This document shows, one piece after another, positions 48,701-56,236 of a stretch of DNA of 64,000 nt (within the stretch, counting starts at the first letter, position 1; each line of letters begins with the position of its first letter). The notes under the pieces were generated by a model. The model was given only the letters and a program-made list of their open reading frames with translations, ran no database searches and was not told the origin of the DNA. The position numbers and the translations under genes were made by a program. Source of the stretch: Verrucomicrobiales bacterium (GTDB lineage Bacteria; Verrucomicrobiota; Verrucomicrobiia; Verrucomicrobiales; DEV007); the NCBI GenBank assembly GCA_016795385.1, contig JAEUHI010000018.1, positions 36,501-100,500 of the forward strand, read 5' to 3'.

Positions 48701-51700
48701 CGGCCACCGGGACGTCATTCTCCCCCGTCACGGTCACAATCACGGTCGCGGTGCTCGTGGCACCGTCCGCATCGACCAGAGTGTAGACAAAAGAGGTCTG
48801 TCGGGTCTCTCCTTCGGCGAGGTCCTCGAAATCCCCGTTCGGATCGAAGACCACGTTTCCGCTGGTATCGATGGTGAAACGCCCGCCCTGGCTACCCGGT
48901 TGATCCCCCTGCGCGACGACCGTCAAACTGTCTCCGTCGGGATCGGAATCATTGCCGACGACGTTTCCGAGGAGAACGGCGGCATCGCCCTCGTCAACGC
49001 CGAAGCTGTCGTTCACCGCCACGGGGGCGGGATTGCTCACCGTCCACACGAAGGTTTGGGTCGCCAGAGATCCGGAGGGATCCTGCGCCGTGACCACCAC
49101 GGTGTAAGGACCTCCCACCGAGGCGCTCGTCGTGATCGTACCGGTGATGAGCCCGCTGGTGGGATGAATGGCCAGTCCAGGAGGCAGATTCGACGCGCTG
49201 TAGGTCAAGGCATCGCCATCGACATCCGTGAAGAACCCGGTTACGCTCAGCGGAGCAATGGTCGCCCCATCGACAGCGGCTTGCGATCCGATCGATCCAA
49301 CCGTCACGGGAGCATCGTTCACCGGAGCGATCGTGACGTTCACCGTCGCCGTTTCCGTGACACCGCCGGAAGTCACGGTGTAGGTGAAGCTGTCCGATCC
49401 GTGATAGTTCGCATTCGGCGTGTAAGTGATCGAACCATTCGCGAGGAAAGTCACCGTTCCATTCGTCCCTTGCGTGACCGCGGTCACGGCACGGGCGCCG
49501 TTTTCGAAGTTGTCCGCGCTCGCCCCGTTCGTTCCCGTCAGCGCGTTGAAGGTTACGGCTTGGTCCTCATTGGTCGTCACCGTGTCGGCGACGATGTCCG
49601 CCACGGAATTCACGGTGATGGCGACCGTGTTGCTGGCGCTCAAGCTGCCATCCGAGGTCAGAACCGTGAGGTTGAAAGGCGTCGCCGGTGTTCCCGTATG
49701 ATAATCGGCAGTGGGCACATAGGTGATCGAGGCCAGGGCCGCGTTGATCTGTGTCGCGGTGCCGACGATCGTCACCGTCGCGGTGCCGTTGTTCGTGATC
49801 GTCGCTCCCCCACCCGTCACCACCGACAGCGTCCCGGCTCCGACCGGAATCGACAAGGTCGTGGTCAGAGTGCCTCCGTCCACGTCCGCGACCGACACTC
49901 CGGTGATGATGCGGTTCGTGTCTTCATTGGTGGATTGCGCGGTCGGAACAATGTTCGTCGGGGCATCGTTCACCGGAGCGATCGTGACGTTCACCGTCGC
50001 CGTTTCCGTGACACCGCCGGACGTCACGGTGTAGGTGAAGCTGTCCGACCCGTGATAGTTCGCATTCGGCGTGTAGGTGATCGAACCATTCGCGAGGAAA
50101 GTCACCGTCCCGTTCGTTCCTTGCGTGACCGCGGTCACGGCACGGGTTCCGTTCTCGAAGTTGTCCGCGCTCGCCCCGTTCGTTCCCGTCAGGGCATTGA
50201 AGGTCACGGCCTGATCCTCGTTCGTCGTCACCGTGTCGGCGACGATGTCCGCCACGGGATTCACGGTGATGGCGACCGTATTGCTGGCACTCAAAAGGCT
50301 ATCGGAGGTCAGAACCGTGAGGTTGAAGGGCGTCGCCGGCGTTCCCGTGTTGTAATCGGCAGTGGGCACATAGGTGATCGAAGCCAGGGCCGCGTTGATC
50401 TGTGTCGCGGTGCCGACGATCGTCACCGTCGCGGTGCCGTTGTTCGTGATCGTCGCTCCCCCACCCGTCACCACCGACAGCGTCCCGGCTCCGACCGGAA
50501 TCGACAAGGTCGTGGTCAAGGTGCCTCCGTCCACATCGGCGACCGACACACCCGTGATGACCCGGTTCGTGTCTTCATTGGTGGATTGCGCGGTCGGAAC
50601 AATATTCGTCGGGGCGTCGTTCACCGGGTGGACGGTGACGGTCACCGTGGCCGTTTCCGTGACGCCGCCCGAAGTGACGGTATAGGTGAAGGTGTCCGAC
50701 CCGTGGTAGTTCGCATTCGGCGTGTAGGTCAGCGTCCCGTTCGCGAGGAAGGTCACCGTTCCGTTCGTCCCTTGCGTCACCGACGTCACGGCGCGACCCG
50801 CGTTCTCAAAATGGTCCCCGCTCGCTCCGTTCGTCCCGGTGATGGCGTTGAAGGTGATCGCCTGATCTTCGTTCGTGGACACCGCGTCCGCCACGATGTC
50901 CGCCGTCGGCGTTACCGTGATCGCAACGAGGTTGCTGGAGCTCAAACTCCCATCCGACGTGGACACCGTCATGTAGAAGGGAATCCCCAGAGAAGCAGTG
51001 TTGTAGTCCGCGGTGGGCACGTAGGTGATCGAGGCCAGCGCCGCGTTGATCTGCGCCGCGGTGCCCGCGATCGTCACCGTCGCCGTTCCGTTGTTGCTGA
51101 TCGTGGCTCCACCACCGGTCACCACCGACAGCGTTCCCACGCCGGCTGGAAGGGACAGGGTCGTCGTCAGACTCGTGCTGTCGATATCGGCTACGGACAA
51201 TCCGGTGATGACGAGGTTCGTATCTTCAAAGGTGGAGTGTGAGGAAGGTGCGACACTCGTCGGGGCGTCATTGACCGGTGAGATGGTGACATTCACCGTC
51301 GCCGTCTCGGTGACCCCGCCCGAAGTCACGGTGTAGGTGAAGCTGTCGGTGCCATTGAAATTCGCGTTCGGCGTGTAAGTGATCGAACCGTTCGCGAGGA
51401 AGGTCACCGTTCCATTCGTCCCTTGCGTGACCGCCGTCACGGCACGGGTGCCGTTCTCGAAGTTGTCCGCGCTCGCGCCGTTCGTTCCCGTCAGCGCGTT
51501 GAAGGTTACGGCTTGGTCCTCGTTGGTCGAAACCGCATCCGCGACGATATCCGCGGCGGGATTCACGGTGATGGCGATGGTATCCGAGTCGGTCGAAACC
51601 CCGTCACTGGTCGCGACCGTCAGATTGAAGGGCGTCGCCGGCGACCCCGTGTTGTAATCCGCCGTCGGGGTGTAGGTGATCGAGGCGAGGGCCGCGTTGA

Positions 51701-53756
51701 TTTGCGCGGCCGTCCCGGCGATCGTCACCGTCGCGGTGCCGTTGTTGGTGATGGTCGCCCCTCCACCTGTCACCACCGACAGGGTTCCCACGCCCGCCGG
51801 AATCGACAAGGTCGTCGTCAGATTCGTGCTGTCGACATCCGCCACCGACACGCCGGTGATGACGCGTGCGGTGTCTTCATTCGTCGACTGCGCCGCCGCC
51901 ACGGTGTTGACCGGCTTCTGATTGATGTCGACGAAGACATTCCCCACCGCGGTCGTCCCGTTCCCGTTGGAAATCGTGTAGGTGAAGACCTCGTCCGTCG
52001 TCGATCCGGCGACCGGCGTGAAGGTGAGGGTGCCGTTCGTATTCAGCTTGACGGTCGATCCCGAAGGCAGGGTCACCGCAGCGCCTCCGGCGACGATGGG
52101 CTTGTCGAGGACATGGGTGATCGTCAGGGGATGACCGTTGGAATCCGTGTCGTTCGCGAGGACATTGATGTCGACCGGGGTGCTCACCGCCGTGGCCGTC
52201 GTGTCGGAGGCGGCGATCGTCGTCGCGGTGAGGCCGTCTTCACGGATGAAAAGCCACGAGTCGTAGCCTGCATCGCCGATATCGGTAATGCCGATCTTGA
52301 TCGTGTTGTTCACCCCGATGTTCACGTTCGCGACGAAAGAGAGCGTCACGGTGAATCCATCCATCCCCGTGTTGTAGGTGCCGCTGCCGGGATTGTTGTT
52401 GTTGTAAAGATTGGGATTGGAGGAGTCGAAGACGCCGTTCGATGGATTCGGGTCGTTCGCCTGGTTGCCTTGTGAAGGATTCAGTGTGCCCGCCTGATTG
52501 ATCGAATTCACGCTGATGGGCCGGTTGTTCATGGTCAGCGCGACCTGGGTGCCGTTGACCCACACTCCCATCACGTCATTGAAGGCGCTGTAGACATATT
52601 CGGCGTATTCGTCCGACCCGAAGGTGAACTGCATCGTGATGCGGTTGCTCGTCGGCACGAAGGTGAAGTTCAGCACCGAGGCATCGAAGGAGGTGCCGCC
52701 GCCCAGAGCGGCGAGATCAGCGTCCGAACCCGCGGGAGGGGCGTCGACGGTGGCGCCGCCCGAAGAATTTGCTCCCGGGATCTGGTTCGTGTTCCCGGTG
52801 GTGAGGATGATGCCCCTCGAATAGGCGAGCCATTCCGGCGTATACCCTGTCGCGCTGGTGAAGGTGCCGGCTTGTGTCGTATCGCCGGTGTAACTCGCCG
52901 ACACGAGGGAAATGCCGCTGCCGATGATGTTGTTGGCGAGCGTCGTCGCGTTGTTGGTGTTCGTGATCGAGATCGGCGCGAGGAGCCCGTTCCACGTGGG
53001 GACCGCGAGCGCGACGGAGTCGACTTCTCCAATCTCCGTTTCAAGAACCCAGTCACCTCCGAGATCGACATGTCCCGTTCCATCCACCGAGGCGGCGACA
53101 TCCGCACCCGTCAGATTGGCGAGGAGACTGGCGGCCTCCACTCCATCCTCTCCGGATGTGAATTCACAGCCATAAATGAGCAGGTCCGCATCGGGTGAGA
53201 GACTTTGGCCGATGGCTTCGAGCCAGGCGCGATGCTGCCCTGACATGGAAGTGGCGTCCAACGCCGTCTCACCCAGATAGAGCCGCCCTTCCTCTCCGTG
53301 CCCGATGAGGTGGATCGCATCGATACCCGAGAGACCCTCGAGCGCCGCCGCGATCTGGCCGACCCCGTCGCTCGATCCGTCGATCAGAAACACCTCGTAA
53401 GCCGGATCGAGGTGCTCCAGCAGATGCTCGTAATTCTCCACCGTCGTGGAAATGAAAACCACCTCCCGCCGCTCGGAGCCTTCGATATCGGCCGCATGGA
53501 AATTCAGGTCAGTGAGGATCGCGTTGGCCGTTTCGATCGGTATTTGCTCGCCGCTGCCCGCCGTTTGCTCCTCCTCGATCACCCGCTGCTCCAGGGTCGG
53601 CGCGGGCGGCAGGTGATGGGACTCCGCTCCTTCCTCCACGGGCTCGAGCGCCGTCGCCGAAAAGAGAACGCGCGGCTCAAGCGCCTCGAAACGCAACTTA
53701 TCCGATTCCGGGGAACCGGGGCGTTTACGGCCGTAGGGAGGCAAAAACCACTTCAT
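39783..53756 (-). CDS. Giant surface protein: LEPR-XLL motif, DUF4347, choice-of-anchor L, 19 cadherin/Ig-like repeats
   Basis: 4657 residues. The N-terminus (MKWFLPPYGRKRPGSPESDK) is basic and has no hydrophobic signal core; FEALEPRVLFSA at 23-34 matches the LEPR-XLL motif found at the N-termini of very long surface proteins. A DUF4347 domain spans about 97-250 (VVFISTTVENYEHLL, IHLIGHGEEGRLYLG, DLLIYGCEFTSGEDG), then choice-of-anchor L at about 261-515. Four A repeats of about 217 residues (NEDTNR, VNDAPTNIVPTAQS words) and fifteen B repeats of about 202 residues follow. Each B repeat joins a putative Ig module (LPPGLTIDADTGVISGTLDS) to a cadherin-like module with DSDPDGD calcium motifs. 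A unique 150-residue end is Lys/Gln-rich. Probable adhesin or matrix protein exported by the flanking genes. Confidence 0.92.
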   Translation of the reverse strand: MKWFLPPYGRKRPGSPESDKLRFEALEPRVLFSATALEPVEEGAESHHLPPAPTLEQRVIEEEQTAGSGEQIPIETANAILTDLNFHAADIEGSERREVVFISTTVENYEHLLEHLDPAYEVFLIDGSSDGVGQIAAALEGLSGIDAIHLIGHGEEGRLYLGETALDATSMSGQHRAWLEAIGQSLSPDADLLIYGCEFTSGEDGVEAASLLANLTGADVAASVDGTGHVDLGGDWVLETEIGEVDSVALAVPTWNGLLAPISITNTNNATTLANNIIGSGISLVSASYTGDTTQAGTFTSATGYTPEWLAYSRGIILTTGNTNQIPGANSSGGATVDAPPAGSDADLAALGGGTSFDASVLNFTFVPTSNRITMQFTFGSDEYAEYVYSAFNDVMGVWVNGTQVALTMNNRPISVNSINQAGTLNPSQGNQANDPNPSNGVFDSSNPNLYNNNNPGSGTYNTGMDGFTVTLSFVANVNIGVNNTIKIGITDIGDAGYDSWLFIREDGLTATTIAASDTTATAVSTPVDINVLANDTDSNGHPLTITHVLDKPIVAGGAAVTLPSGSTVKLNTNGTLTFTPVAGSTTDEVFTYTISNGNGTTAVGNVFVDINQKPVNTVAAAQSTNEDTARVITGVSVADVDSTNLTTTLSIPAGVGTLSVVTGGGATITNNGTATVTIAGTAAQINAALASITYTPTADYNTGSPATPFNLTVATSDGVSTDSDTIAITVNPAADIVADAVSTNEDQAVTFNALTGTNGASADNFENGTRAVTAVTQGTNGTVTFLANGSITYTPNANFNGTDSFTYTVTSGGVTETATVNVTISPVNDAPTSVAPSSHSTFEDTNLVITGLSVADIDSTSLTTTLSLPAGVGTLSVVTGGGATISNNGTATVTIAGTAAQINAALASITYVPTADYNTASLGIPFYMTVSTSDGSLSSSNLVAITVTPTADIVADAVSTNEDQAITFNAITGTNGASGDHFENAGRAVTSVTQGTNGTVTFLANGTLTYTPNANYHGSDTFTYTVTSGGVTETATVTVTVHPVNDAPTNIVPTAQSTNEDTNRVITGVSVADVDGGTLTTTLSIPVGAGTLSVVTGGGATITNNGTATVTIVGTATQINAALASITYVPTADYNTGTPATPFNLTVLTSDSLLSASNTVAITVNPVADIVADTVTTNEDQAVTFNALTGTNGASADNFENGTRAVTAVTQGTNGTVTFLANGSITYTPNANYHGSDSFTYTVTSGGVTETATVNVTIAPVNDAPTNIVPTAQSTNEDTNRIITGVSVADVDGGTLTTTLSIPVGAGTLSVVTGGGATITNNGTATVTIVGTATQINAALASITYVPTADYHTGTPATPFNLTVLTSDGSLSASNTVAITVNSVADIVADTVTTNEDQAVTFNALTGTNGASADNFENGARAVTAVTQGTNGTVTFLANGSITYTPNANYHGSDSFTYTVTSGGVTETATVNVTIAPVNDAPVTVGSIGSQAAVDGATIAPLSVTGFFTDVDGDALTYSASNLPPGLAIHPTSGLITGTITTSASVGGPYTVVVTAQDPSGSLATQTFVWTVSNPAPVAVNDSFGVDEGDAAVLLGNVVGNDSDPDGDSLTVVAQGDQPGSQGGRFTIDTSGNVVFDPNGDFEDLAEGETRQTSFVYTLVDADGATSTATVIVTVTGENDVPVAVGTLSDRESDDGDVVAPWDVTSFFDDADLSDTLTYTVTGLPPGLSLDSLTGVVSGTIDVDASTGGPYLVQITATDPEGASVTQTFAWTVNNPAPVAQDDDFAANEGDGAALVGNAISNDSDPDGDSIQAQPQTGVAGSQGGVFSIDANGNVTFDTNGDFEDLAEGETRETSFTYTLVDADGATSTATVTVTVTGENDAPVTVGLILGQTNSDSEVVTLDVSGAFADPDALDVLTYSAGTTLPPGLTIDANSGLITGTLDSSASAGSPYVVVITATDPLGATVTQSFTWTVGNPGPVGQNDQFGADEDDGAILVGNALGNDSDPDGDVLTAVVQSGSSGSHGGLFSMDANGNVTFDANGDFEDLAEGETRETVFTYTVLDADGATNTATVTVTVTGQNDAPLTVGAILNQTNNDSEVISLDVSGAFGDPDTTDALTYSANGTLPPGLVIDADTGVISGTLDSSASVGGPYTVTITATDPEGASVTQTFTWTVNNPAPVAQDDAFAVNEDDAFAIVGNVITANDSDSDGDALAAQVQSGVAGSQGGLFSIDANGNVTFDPNGDFEGLAEGETRQTSFTYTVEDADGSTDTATVTVTVTGQNDAPITVGSIANQTGNDSDVVNLNVGSAFGDPDATDTLTYSANGTLPPGLTIDADTGVISGTLDSSASAGGPYTVTITATDPEGATVTQTFTWTVNNPAPVAVNDDFVADEDDVATIVGDALTNDSDPDGDVVTVLNQSGVSGSQGGLFSIDANGHVTFDPNGDFEDLAEGETRQTSFTYTLVDADGATSTATVAVTVTGENDAPVTVGSIADQTNNDREVISLNVSSAFGDPDTTDALTYSANGTLPPGLTIDADTGIISGTLASSASTGGPYTVTVTATDSEGATVTQTFTWTVNNPAPLAQDDAFAVNEDDAIANVGNVITANDSDPDGDALATQVQSGVAGSQGGLFSIDGNGNVTFDPNGDFEDLAEGETRQTTFTYTLVDVDGATDTATVTVTVTGQNDAPVALGSILNQANEDSEFVNLNVSSAFGDPDTTDALTYSANGTLPPGLTIDADTGVISGTLDSSASAGGPYTVTVTATDPEGASVTQTFFWTVNNPAPMAVNDEFVAAEDDVAAIVGNALGNDSDPDGDALVAQLQSGVAGSQGGLFSIDANGNVTFDPDGDFEDLAEGETRQTSFTYTLVDADGAMSTAIVTVTVTGRNDAPVTVGAILNQANNDGEVIILNVGSAFGDPDATDALTYSANGTLPPGLTIDADTGIISGTLASSASASGPYTVTVTATDSAGASVTQTFLWTVNNPAPIAQGDAFAASEDNVAAIVGNALGNDSDPDGDALVAQLQSGVAGSQGGIFSIDANGNVTFDPNGDFEDLAEGETRQTTFTYTLVDAEGAMSTATVTVTVTGQNDAPVAVGSILNQTNNDSEVINLNFSSAFGDPDTTDVLTYSANGTLPPGLTIDADTGVISGTLDSSASASGPYTVTVTATDPEGVSVTQTFLWTVNNPAPAAQNDGFGASEDAIATVVGNALANDVDADSDLLTAAVQTGVAGSGGGLFSIAANGDVTFHPDGQFEDLAQGETRTTSFQYTVIDADGATSTATVTVTVTGQNDAPVLIGSIADRSSHDSDVILLDVSGAFADGDASDILTFTATDLPAGLIIDSDTGVISGTIDSSASVDGPYHVIVTAHDGHGGMVTLSFLWTVTNPVPVAAHDAFTAQEDQGAILVGNALANDSDSDGDDLSVQAQTNGVGTNGGLFTVSSNGDVTFHANGEFEDLAAGETRQTSFTYTLVDADGATSTATITVTVNGQNDAPVSTTPIAGQSSNDSDAVILDVSGAFADPDASDVLTYSVNGTLPPGLMIDAGTGVISGTLDSSASVGGPYLVEVTATDTSGASVTRTFLWTVGNPAPVAEDDGFSADEDAIATVVGNALGNDSDPDGDSLTAQVLHGTAGSHGGLFSIDANGNVSFDPNGDFEDLAEGETRQTRFTYTAIDADGGTSEATVTVTVTGRNDAPETVGFIADQTSHDSEVISLNVSATFGDPDTTDALTYSANGTLPPGLSIDADTGLISGILDSSASAGGPYTVIITATDLEGASVTQTFLWVVNNPAPAAQDDSFTANAGDAAAIVGNAILNNDSDADGDALSALVQTDVAGSQGGLFSIDANGNVTFDPNGAFEDLAATETRQTSFSYTVVDTDGSTSEATVTVTVTGRNDAPVAVGTIPSQNHEDRDPVTLDVSGAFADPDVTDVLTYSANGTLPPGLTIDADSGVISGILDSSASAGGPYTVIITATDLAGASVTQTFTWTVSNPGPIAQDDAFSADEETVAAVVGNVIGNDSDPDADVLTTQVLSAVSGDHGGLFSIDAAGNVTFTANGDFEDLAAGETRQTSFTYTVVDADGATSTAVVTVTVTGVNDAPIPVGAIDSQTNNDSDSVTLDVSGAFGDPDAGDTLTFSANGTLPPGLMIDADTGIISGTLDSSASASAPYLIQITAIDSHGATVTQTFLWTIKNPAPLAVDDTFAAGEDDGAAIVGNAILGNDTDSDGDALTASTQVDVAGTHGGLFTIDLAGNVTFDPNGQFEDLAAGETRQTSFTYTLVDADGATSSATVTVTVTGANDAPVIVGAIPDQADKDSESVSIDVSTFFEDVDQSDALVFAATGLPAGLAIDPQTGVISGTLSSSASVGGPYQIDITVEDGKGGSVTQSFTWVVSNPAPIAGDDFYTVGKGSGVVVVGNAIAGNDLDPDGDGISTRLPIGQGSPHAFDTVVMTGVAGSQGGTFAIDANGNITFDPGTDFDDLVGGQSRQTTFIYLLSDADGATSTATVTVTVLAANTPPAADSGSLTVPIGSSGGKLGLEAPADPEGDVLTIQVSSLPKVGVLRLANGKPVQVGQFLSASQLEKLVYDAPASYKGKKPVFFRYLVSDGQFSTEAVVKIRIVKSKLIIRCKPGVTNSMPPSLADQPQKNAQKTPGATQVKVQK
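40230..49320 (-). repeat. Fifteen tandem B repeats (about 606 bp each)
   Basis: Fifteen in-frame units each begin near the word NDAP and alternate an Ig-like and a cadherin-like module. DNA identity between neighbours is high (for instance GGCAAGGTGCCGTTGGCGCT recurs with small changes), showing recent expansion or gene conversion. Such arrays can collapse during short-read assembly. Confidence 0.85.
49321..51925 (-). repeat. Four tandem A repeats (about 651 bp each)
   Basis: Four units of about 217 residues carry the paired words STNEDTNRVITGVSVAD and TNEDQAVTFNALTGTNG. The three central copies are nearly identical at DNA level, the first more diverged. Confidence 0.85.
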
Positions 53757-53972
53757 GGAGCGAAAGAGAGGGGAAAATGAGACAAATCCGCTAAGGACCG
53801 CGTAATATAAAAGCCATATTTTTAATAATCAAAACGATTTTTATTAACTTTTGTAAAACTTTAAGATCGCCAATCACGCTTCTTCGTAGCGAAGGAGACT
53901 AAGTAAGCCGGGGGGCGGCCCCATGAAAGGCTCCCAATTGAGGGGCGCGAGTGACGACAGCGGCGAAGGAGA
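53757..53972. other. Intergenic region upstream of the giant protein gene
   Basis: 216 bases separating the M50-HlyD gene from the giant gene. The part from 53800 to 53870 is about 75% AT in a GC-rich genome and carries the promoter at 53804-53832. A small stem CTTCG-TAG-CGAAG lies near 53882-53895. No ORF is seen. Confidence 0.6.
53804..53832 (-). promoter_or_regulatory. Sigma70-type promoter of the giant protein gene
   Basis: On the minus strand, -35 TTGATT (53832-53827) and -10 TATATT (53809-53804) are separated by exactly 17 bases. Transcription would start near 53797, leaving a leader of about 40 bases before the ATG at 53756. No Shine-Dalgarno sequence is evident. Confidence 0.6.
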
Positions 53973-56207
53973 TCAGGCGCCTCCCGCCCGCTCCTTCAGC
54001 ACCTCGAACTGCCGTTGCAGTCCCTGCCAAGCCAAGGCGGCGAGGGTTTGGGCGCGGGTTCCGCGGGCTTTCACCGTGCCGATCTCCCCTTCCCGCAATT
54101 CACCTTCATCGGCGAGGAGCGAGGCGCGCCATTCAAAGCGCGGTTTGGTCAGCTCGTAGGAGGCGAGCGGATCCTCCCCCTTTCCCGGCTCGGTCGTTGC
54201 CGACTGGGCCGCCGCCCCCGTGCGATGACGCACCGCGAGCGGGCCGCCCGAGGGAGTGATGAGGGCGAAATGGGCCGGCTCCATGCCGGCACTGGGCACG
54301 GCATCCGCGAGAGTCGCCTCCCAGGTGGTGACGCGGCCGCGTGGGCGAAAGGTCACCGGCAGAGCCGCCTCCCTCGCCTCGTCGAATCGCTCGCGGTCCG
54401 AGGGTGCGGCGAGGATCACCAACTCCCGGCGATTTCCTTCGAAGACGGAAAAGAGCGGACGCCCCGTCTCGATCCAGGTGCCCACCAGCAGTTCCAGATG
54501 GCGGCCATCGATCCGGCCGGCGCGGGGTGCGCGCAGCTCCAGGCTCGCCACATGTTCGCGCAGTTCCCCCGCGGTGCCCTCAAGGCCTGCGAGATGTTCC
54601 TCCTCCGCCTGCGAGGCGGCGATTTGTCCTTCTTTCAAGAGGGCATCGCGACGGAGCCGGCTGCGCTGGATCTCCGTCTCGATCTGCAGGAGCCGCGATT
54701 GCTCCTCCACATTCTCCAGGCGCGCGAGCAAGTCGCCTTCCTTCACCTGATCACCGGCACGCACCACCAGCTCGCGCAAAAATCCGGGGCATCTCACCCG
54801 CACCTCGCCGCCACCGACATCGCGCACCACGGCAGGAGCCGTCGCCGTCGGCGTGATCTCGATCGTCACGAGGGCCGCCGCGAGGATGGTCAGGAAACAA
54901 ACGACGCGGGCGATGAGCCGGGCCGGACGCAGCCCTTCCGCGGCCGCGTTTTTCTTGAGATACTTCGCTGCCCCCGTGATCGATTGGACGAGCATCGCCG
55001 CCCCCACCACGATCGCGAGGAGGAGGCCGGCTCCTTCAAAAAGAAAAGCCGTCGCGAGGAGCAGCCCGACCATCACCACCACCTTCCAGACCGAGGCGGC
55101 GATGCCATAGGCACCGATGAGCAGCCCCGGTTCGCCCTTGCGGAGCGGGTACTTCGCCTTGCGCATCCCCAGCAATCCGCGGCGCGCCAGCCAGCCGGCT
55201 ACGTTCTGCCCCTTGCCGTAGAGATTCGGGATGTCGAGCAGGTCCGAGAGGATGTAGTAGCCGTCGAACCGCATCAGGGGATTCGCATTGAAGAGCACCG
55301 TCGTCACGCTCGAGAGCACCACCACCTGATGGAGCGCCGCCGAGAGCATCCCCGGCTCCACGCGCGACCAGACGATCGCCGCGATCGCCGCGACGAAGAG
55401 TTCGCCATACATGCCCGCCCCCGCCACTGCGAGCCGGTGCCAGCGCGAGGGAAAGGCCGTGCTCGAGGAGGCGTTCACGTAGCCCAGCGGTGTCGTGAAG
55501 AGCAGCAGCGTCACCCCCGCCTCCGGCACCACGCCACCGAAATAACGGCAGACGAAGCCATGCCAGCATTCGTGAAAAACTTTCAGCACGAGCCAGAGCA
55601 CTCCCAGCATCCAGAGATTGCCGAACTCGAACAATCCTGACATTTGCGCCACAAAACGCTCCTTCTCCCCATGCAGGGAGAGGGCTCCCCAGAGCACCAC
55701 CGCGATCCAGATCGCGGCGAACCACGGTCCTGCGAGCCATCCCGCCTTCGCCGCGAGCCAGGCGAAAAAGCGGTCGGGATTCCCGAGCGGCAGTTTCAGG
55801 AAGAGGACCTGGCTCACCTTGCCGACGGCGCGCTTCGACTCCGTCGGCCGGTTCACCTCGTCGTAGACCCGTCCGGCGTGCGAGGCGTCGTCCGATACCA
55901 CGAGCCCGGCATCCACAAGCATGCGCACGAGCGAAGCCGCTTCCTCGGACTCGAAGGCGAGACGCGGATCGCCTTTCGCCGTGGCACTGACGAGCGCCGC
56001 CACCGTATGCCTCCCGTCGAGACTCCGCACGAAGGCGTGCTCGCGGGCCCCGAGCCGGTAAAACTTGCCCTGCAGCGGATCCTCGAGCAGGTAGCTGCCC
56101 TCGCCGCGCACTTCCTGGAAGGTCCATCGCAGGTCGTCGCGCAGACGCGGCATCGCCATCTCGATCTCTCGGACGGCAAAGTCGGGACTCTCTCGGTGGA
56201 ACGACAT
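53973..56207 (-). CDS. M50-family zinc metalloprotease fused to HlyD-type adaptor
   Basis: 744 residues from ATG 56207; a longer frame would overlap the upstream gene. Residues 20-105 look like a PqqD-type winged helix (LRWTFQEVRGEGSYLLEDPLQ, RLGAREHAFVRSLDGRHTVAAL). Several membrane helices follow, with the zinc site HECWH at 212-216 (HExxH) and the second M50 motif NANPLMRFDG at 307-316. More helices reach about 460, then a HlyD segment has a lipoyl half (FLRELVVRAGDQVKEGDLLARL), coiled coil and ELRAPRAGRI. M50 proteases cut within the membrane plane; here the peptide could process or gate the exported protein. Start is 29 bases after the GAF-HlyD stop. Confidence 0.88.
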   Translation of the reverse strand: MSFHRESPDFAVREIEMAMPRLRDDLRWTFQEVRGEGSYLLEDPLQGKFYRLGAREHAFVRSLDGRHTVAALVSATAKGDPRLAFESEEAASLVRMLVDAGLVVSDDASHAGRVYDEVNRPTESKRAVGKVSQVLFLKLPLGNPDRFFAWLAAKAGWLAGPWFAAIWIAVVLWGALSLHGEKERFVAQMSGLFEFGNLWMLGVLWLVLKVFHECWHGFVCRYFGGVVPEAGVTLLLFTTPLGYVNASSSTAFPSRWHRLAVAGAGMYGELFVAAIAAIVWSRVEPGMLSAALHQVVVLSSVTTVLFNANPLMRFDGYYILSDLLDIPNLYGKGQNVAGWLARRGLLGMRKAKYPLRKGEPGLLIGAYGIAASVWKVVVMVGLLLATAFLFEGAGLLLAIVVGAAMLVQSITGAAKYLKKNAAAEGLRPARLIARVVCFLTILAAALVTIEITPTATAPAVVRDVGGGEVRVRCPGFLRELVVRAGDQVKEGDLLARLENVEEQSRLLQIETEIQRSRLRRDALLKEGQIAASQAEEEHLAGLEGTAGELREHVASLELRAPRAGRIDGRHLELLVGTWIETGRPLFSVFEGNRRELVILAAPSDRERFDEAREAALPVTFRPRGRVTTWEATLADAVPSAGMEPAHFALITPSGGPLAVRHRTGAAAQSATTEPGKGEDPLASYELTKPRFEWRASLLADEGELREGEIGTVKARGTRAQTLAALAWQGLQRQFEVLKERAGGA

Positions 56208-56236
56208 GGGTGGGTTTGTCAGGATTCCGCCATGCC

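Noticed and set aside
43479..51242. A 2587-residue open frame on the plus strand opposite the giant protein
   Set aside because: It is the antisense of the repeat array; the translation is Arg/Gly/His-rich, repeats with the array, and has no start signal or domain. High GC and repeats keep the frame open.
40230..51925. Regularly spaced repeats that could suggest CRISPR
   Set aside because: Units are 600-650 bp, in frame, and encode cadherin/Ig-like modules; no short repeat-spacer pattern or cas genes.
53804..53870. AT-rich island upstream of the giant gene as a replication origin
   Set aside because: No DnaA boxes or dnaA/parAB genes nearby; a promoter explains the AT richness.
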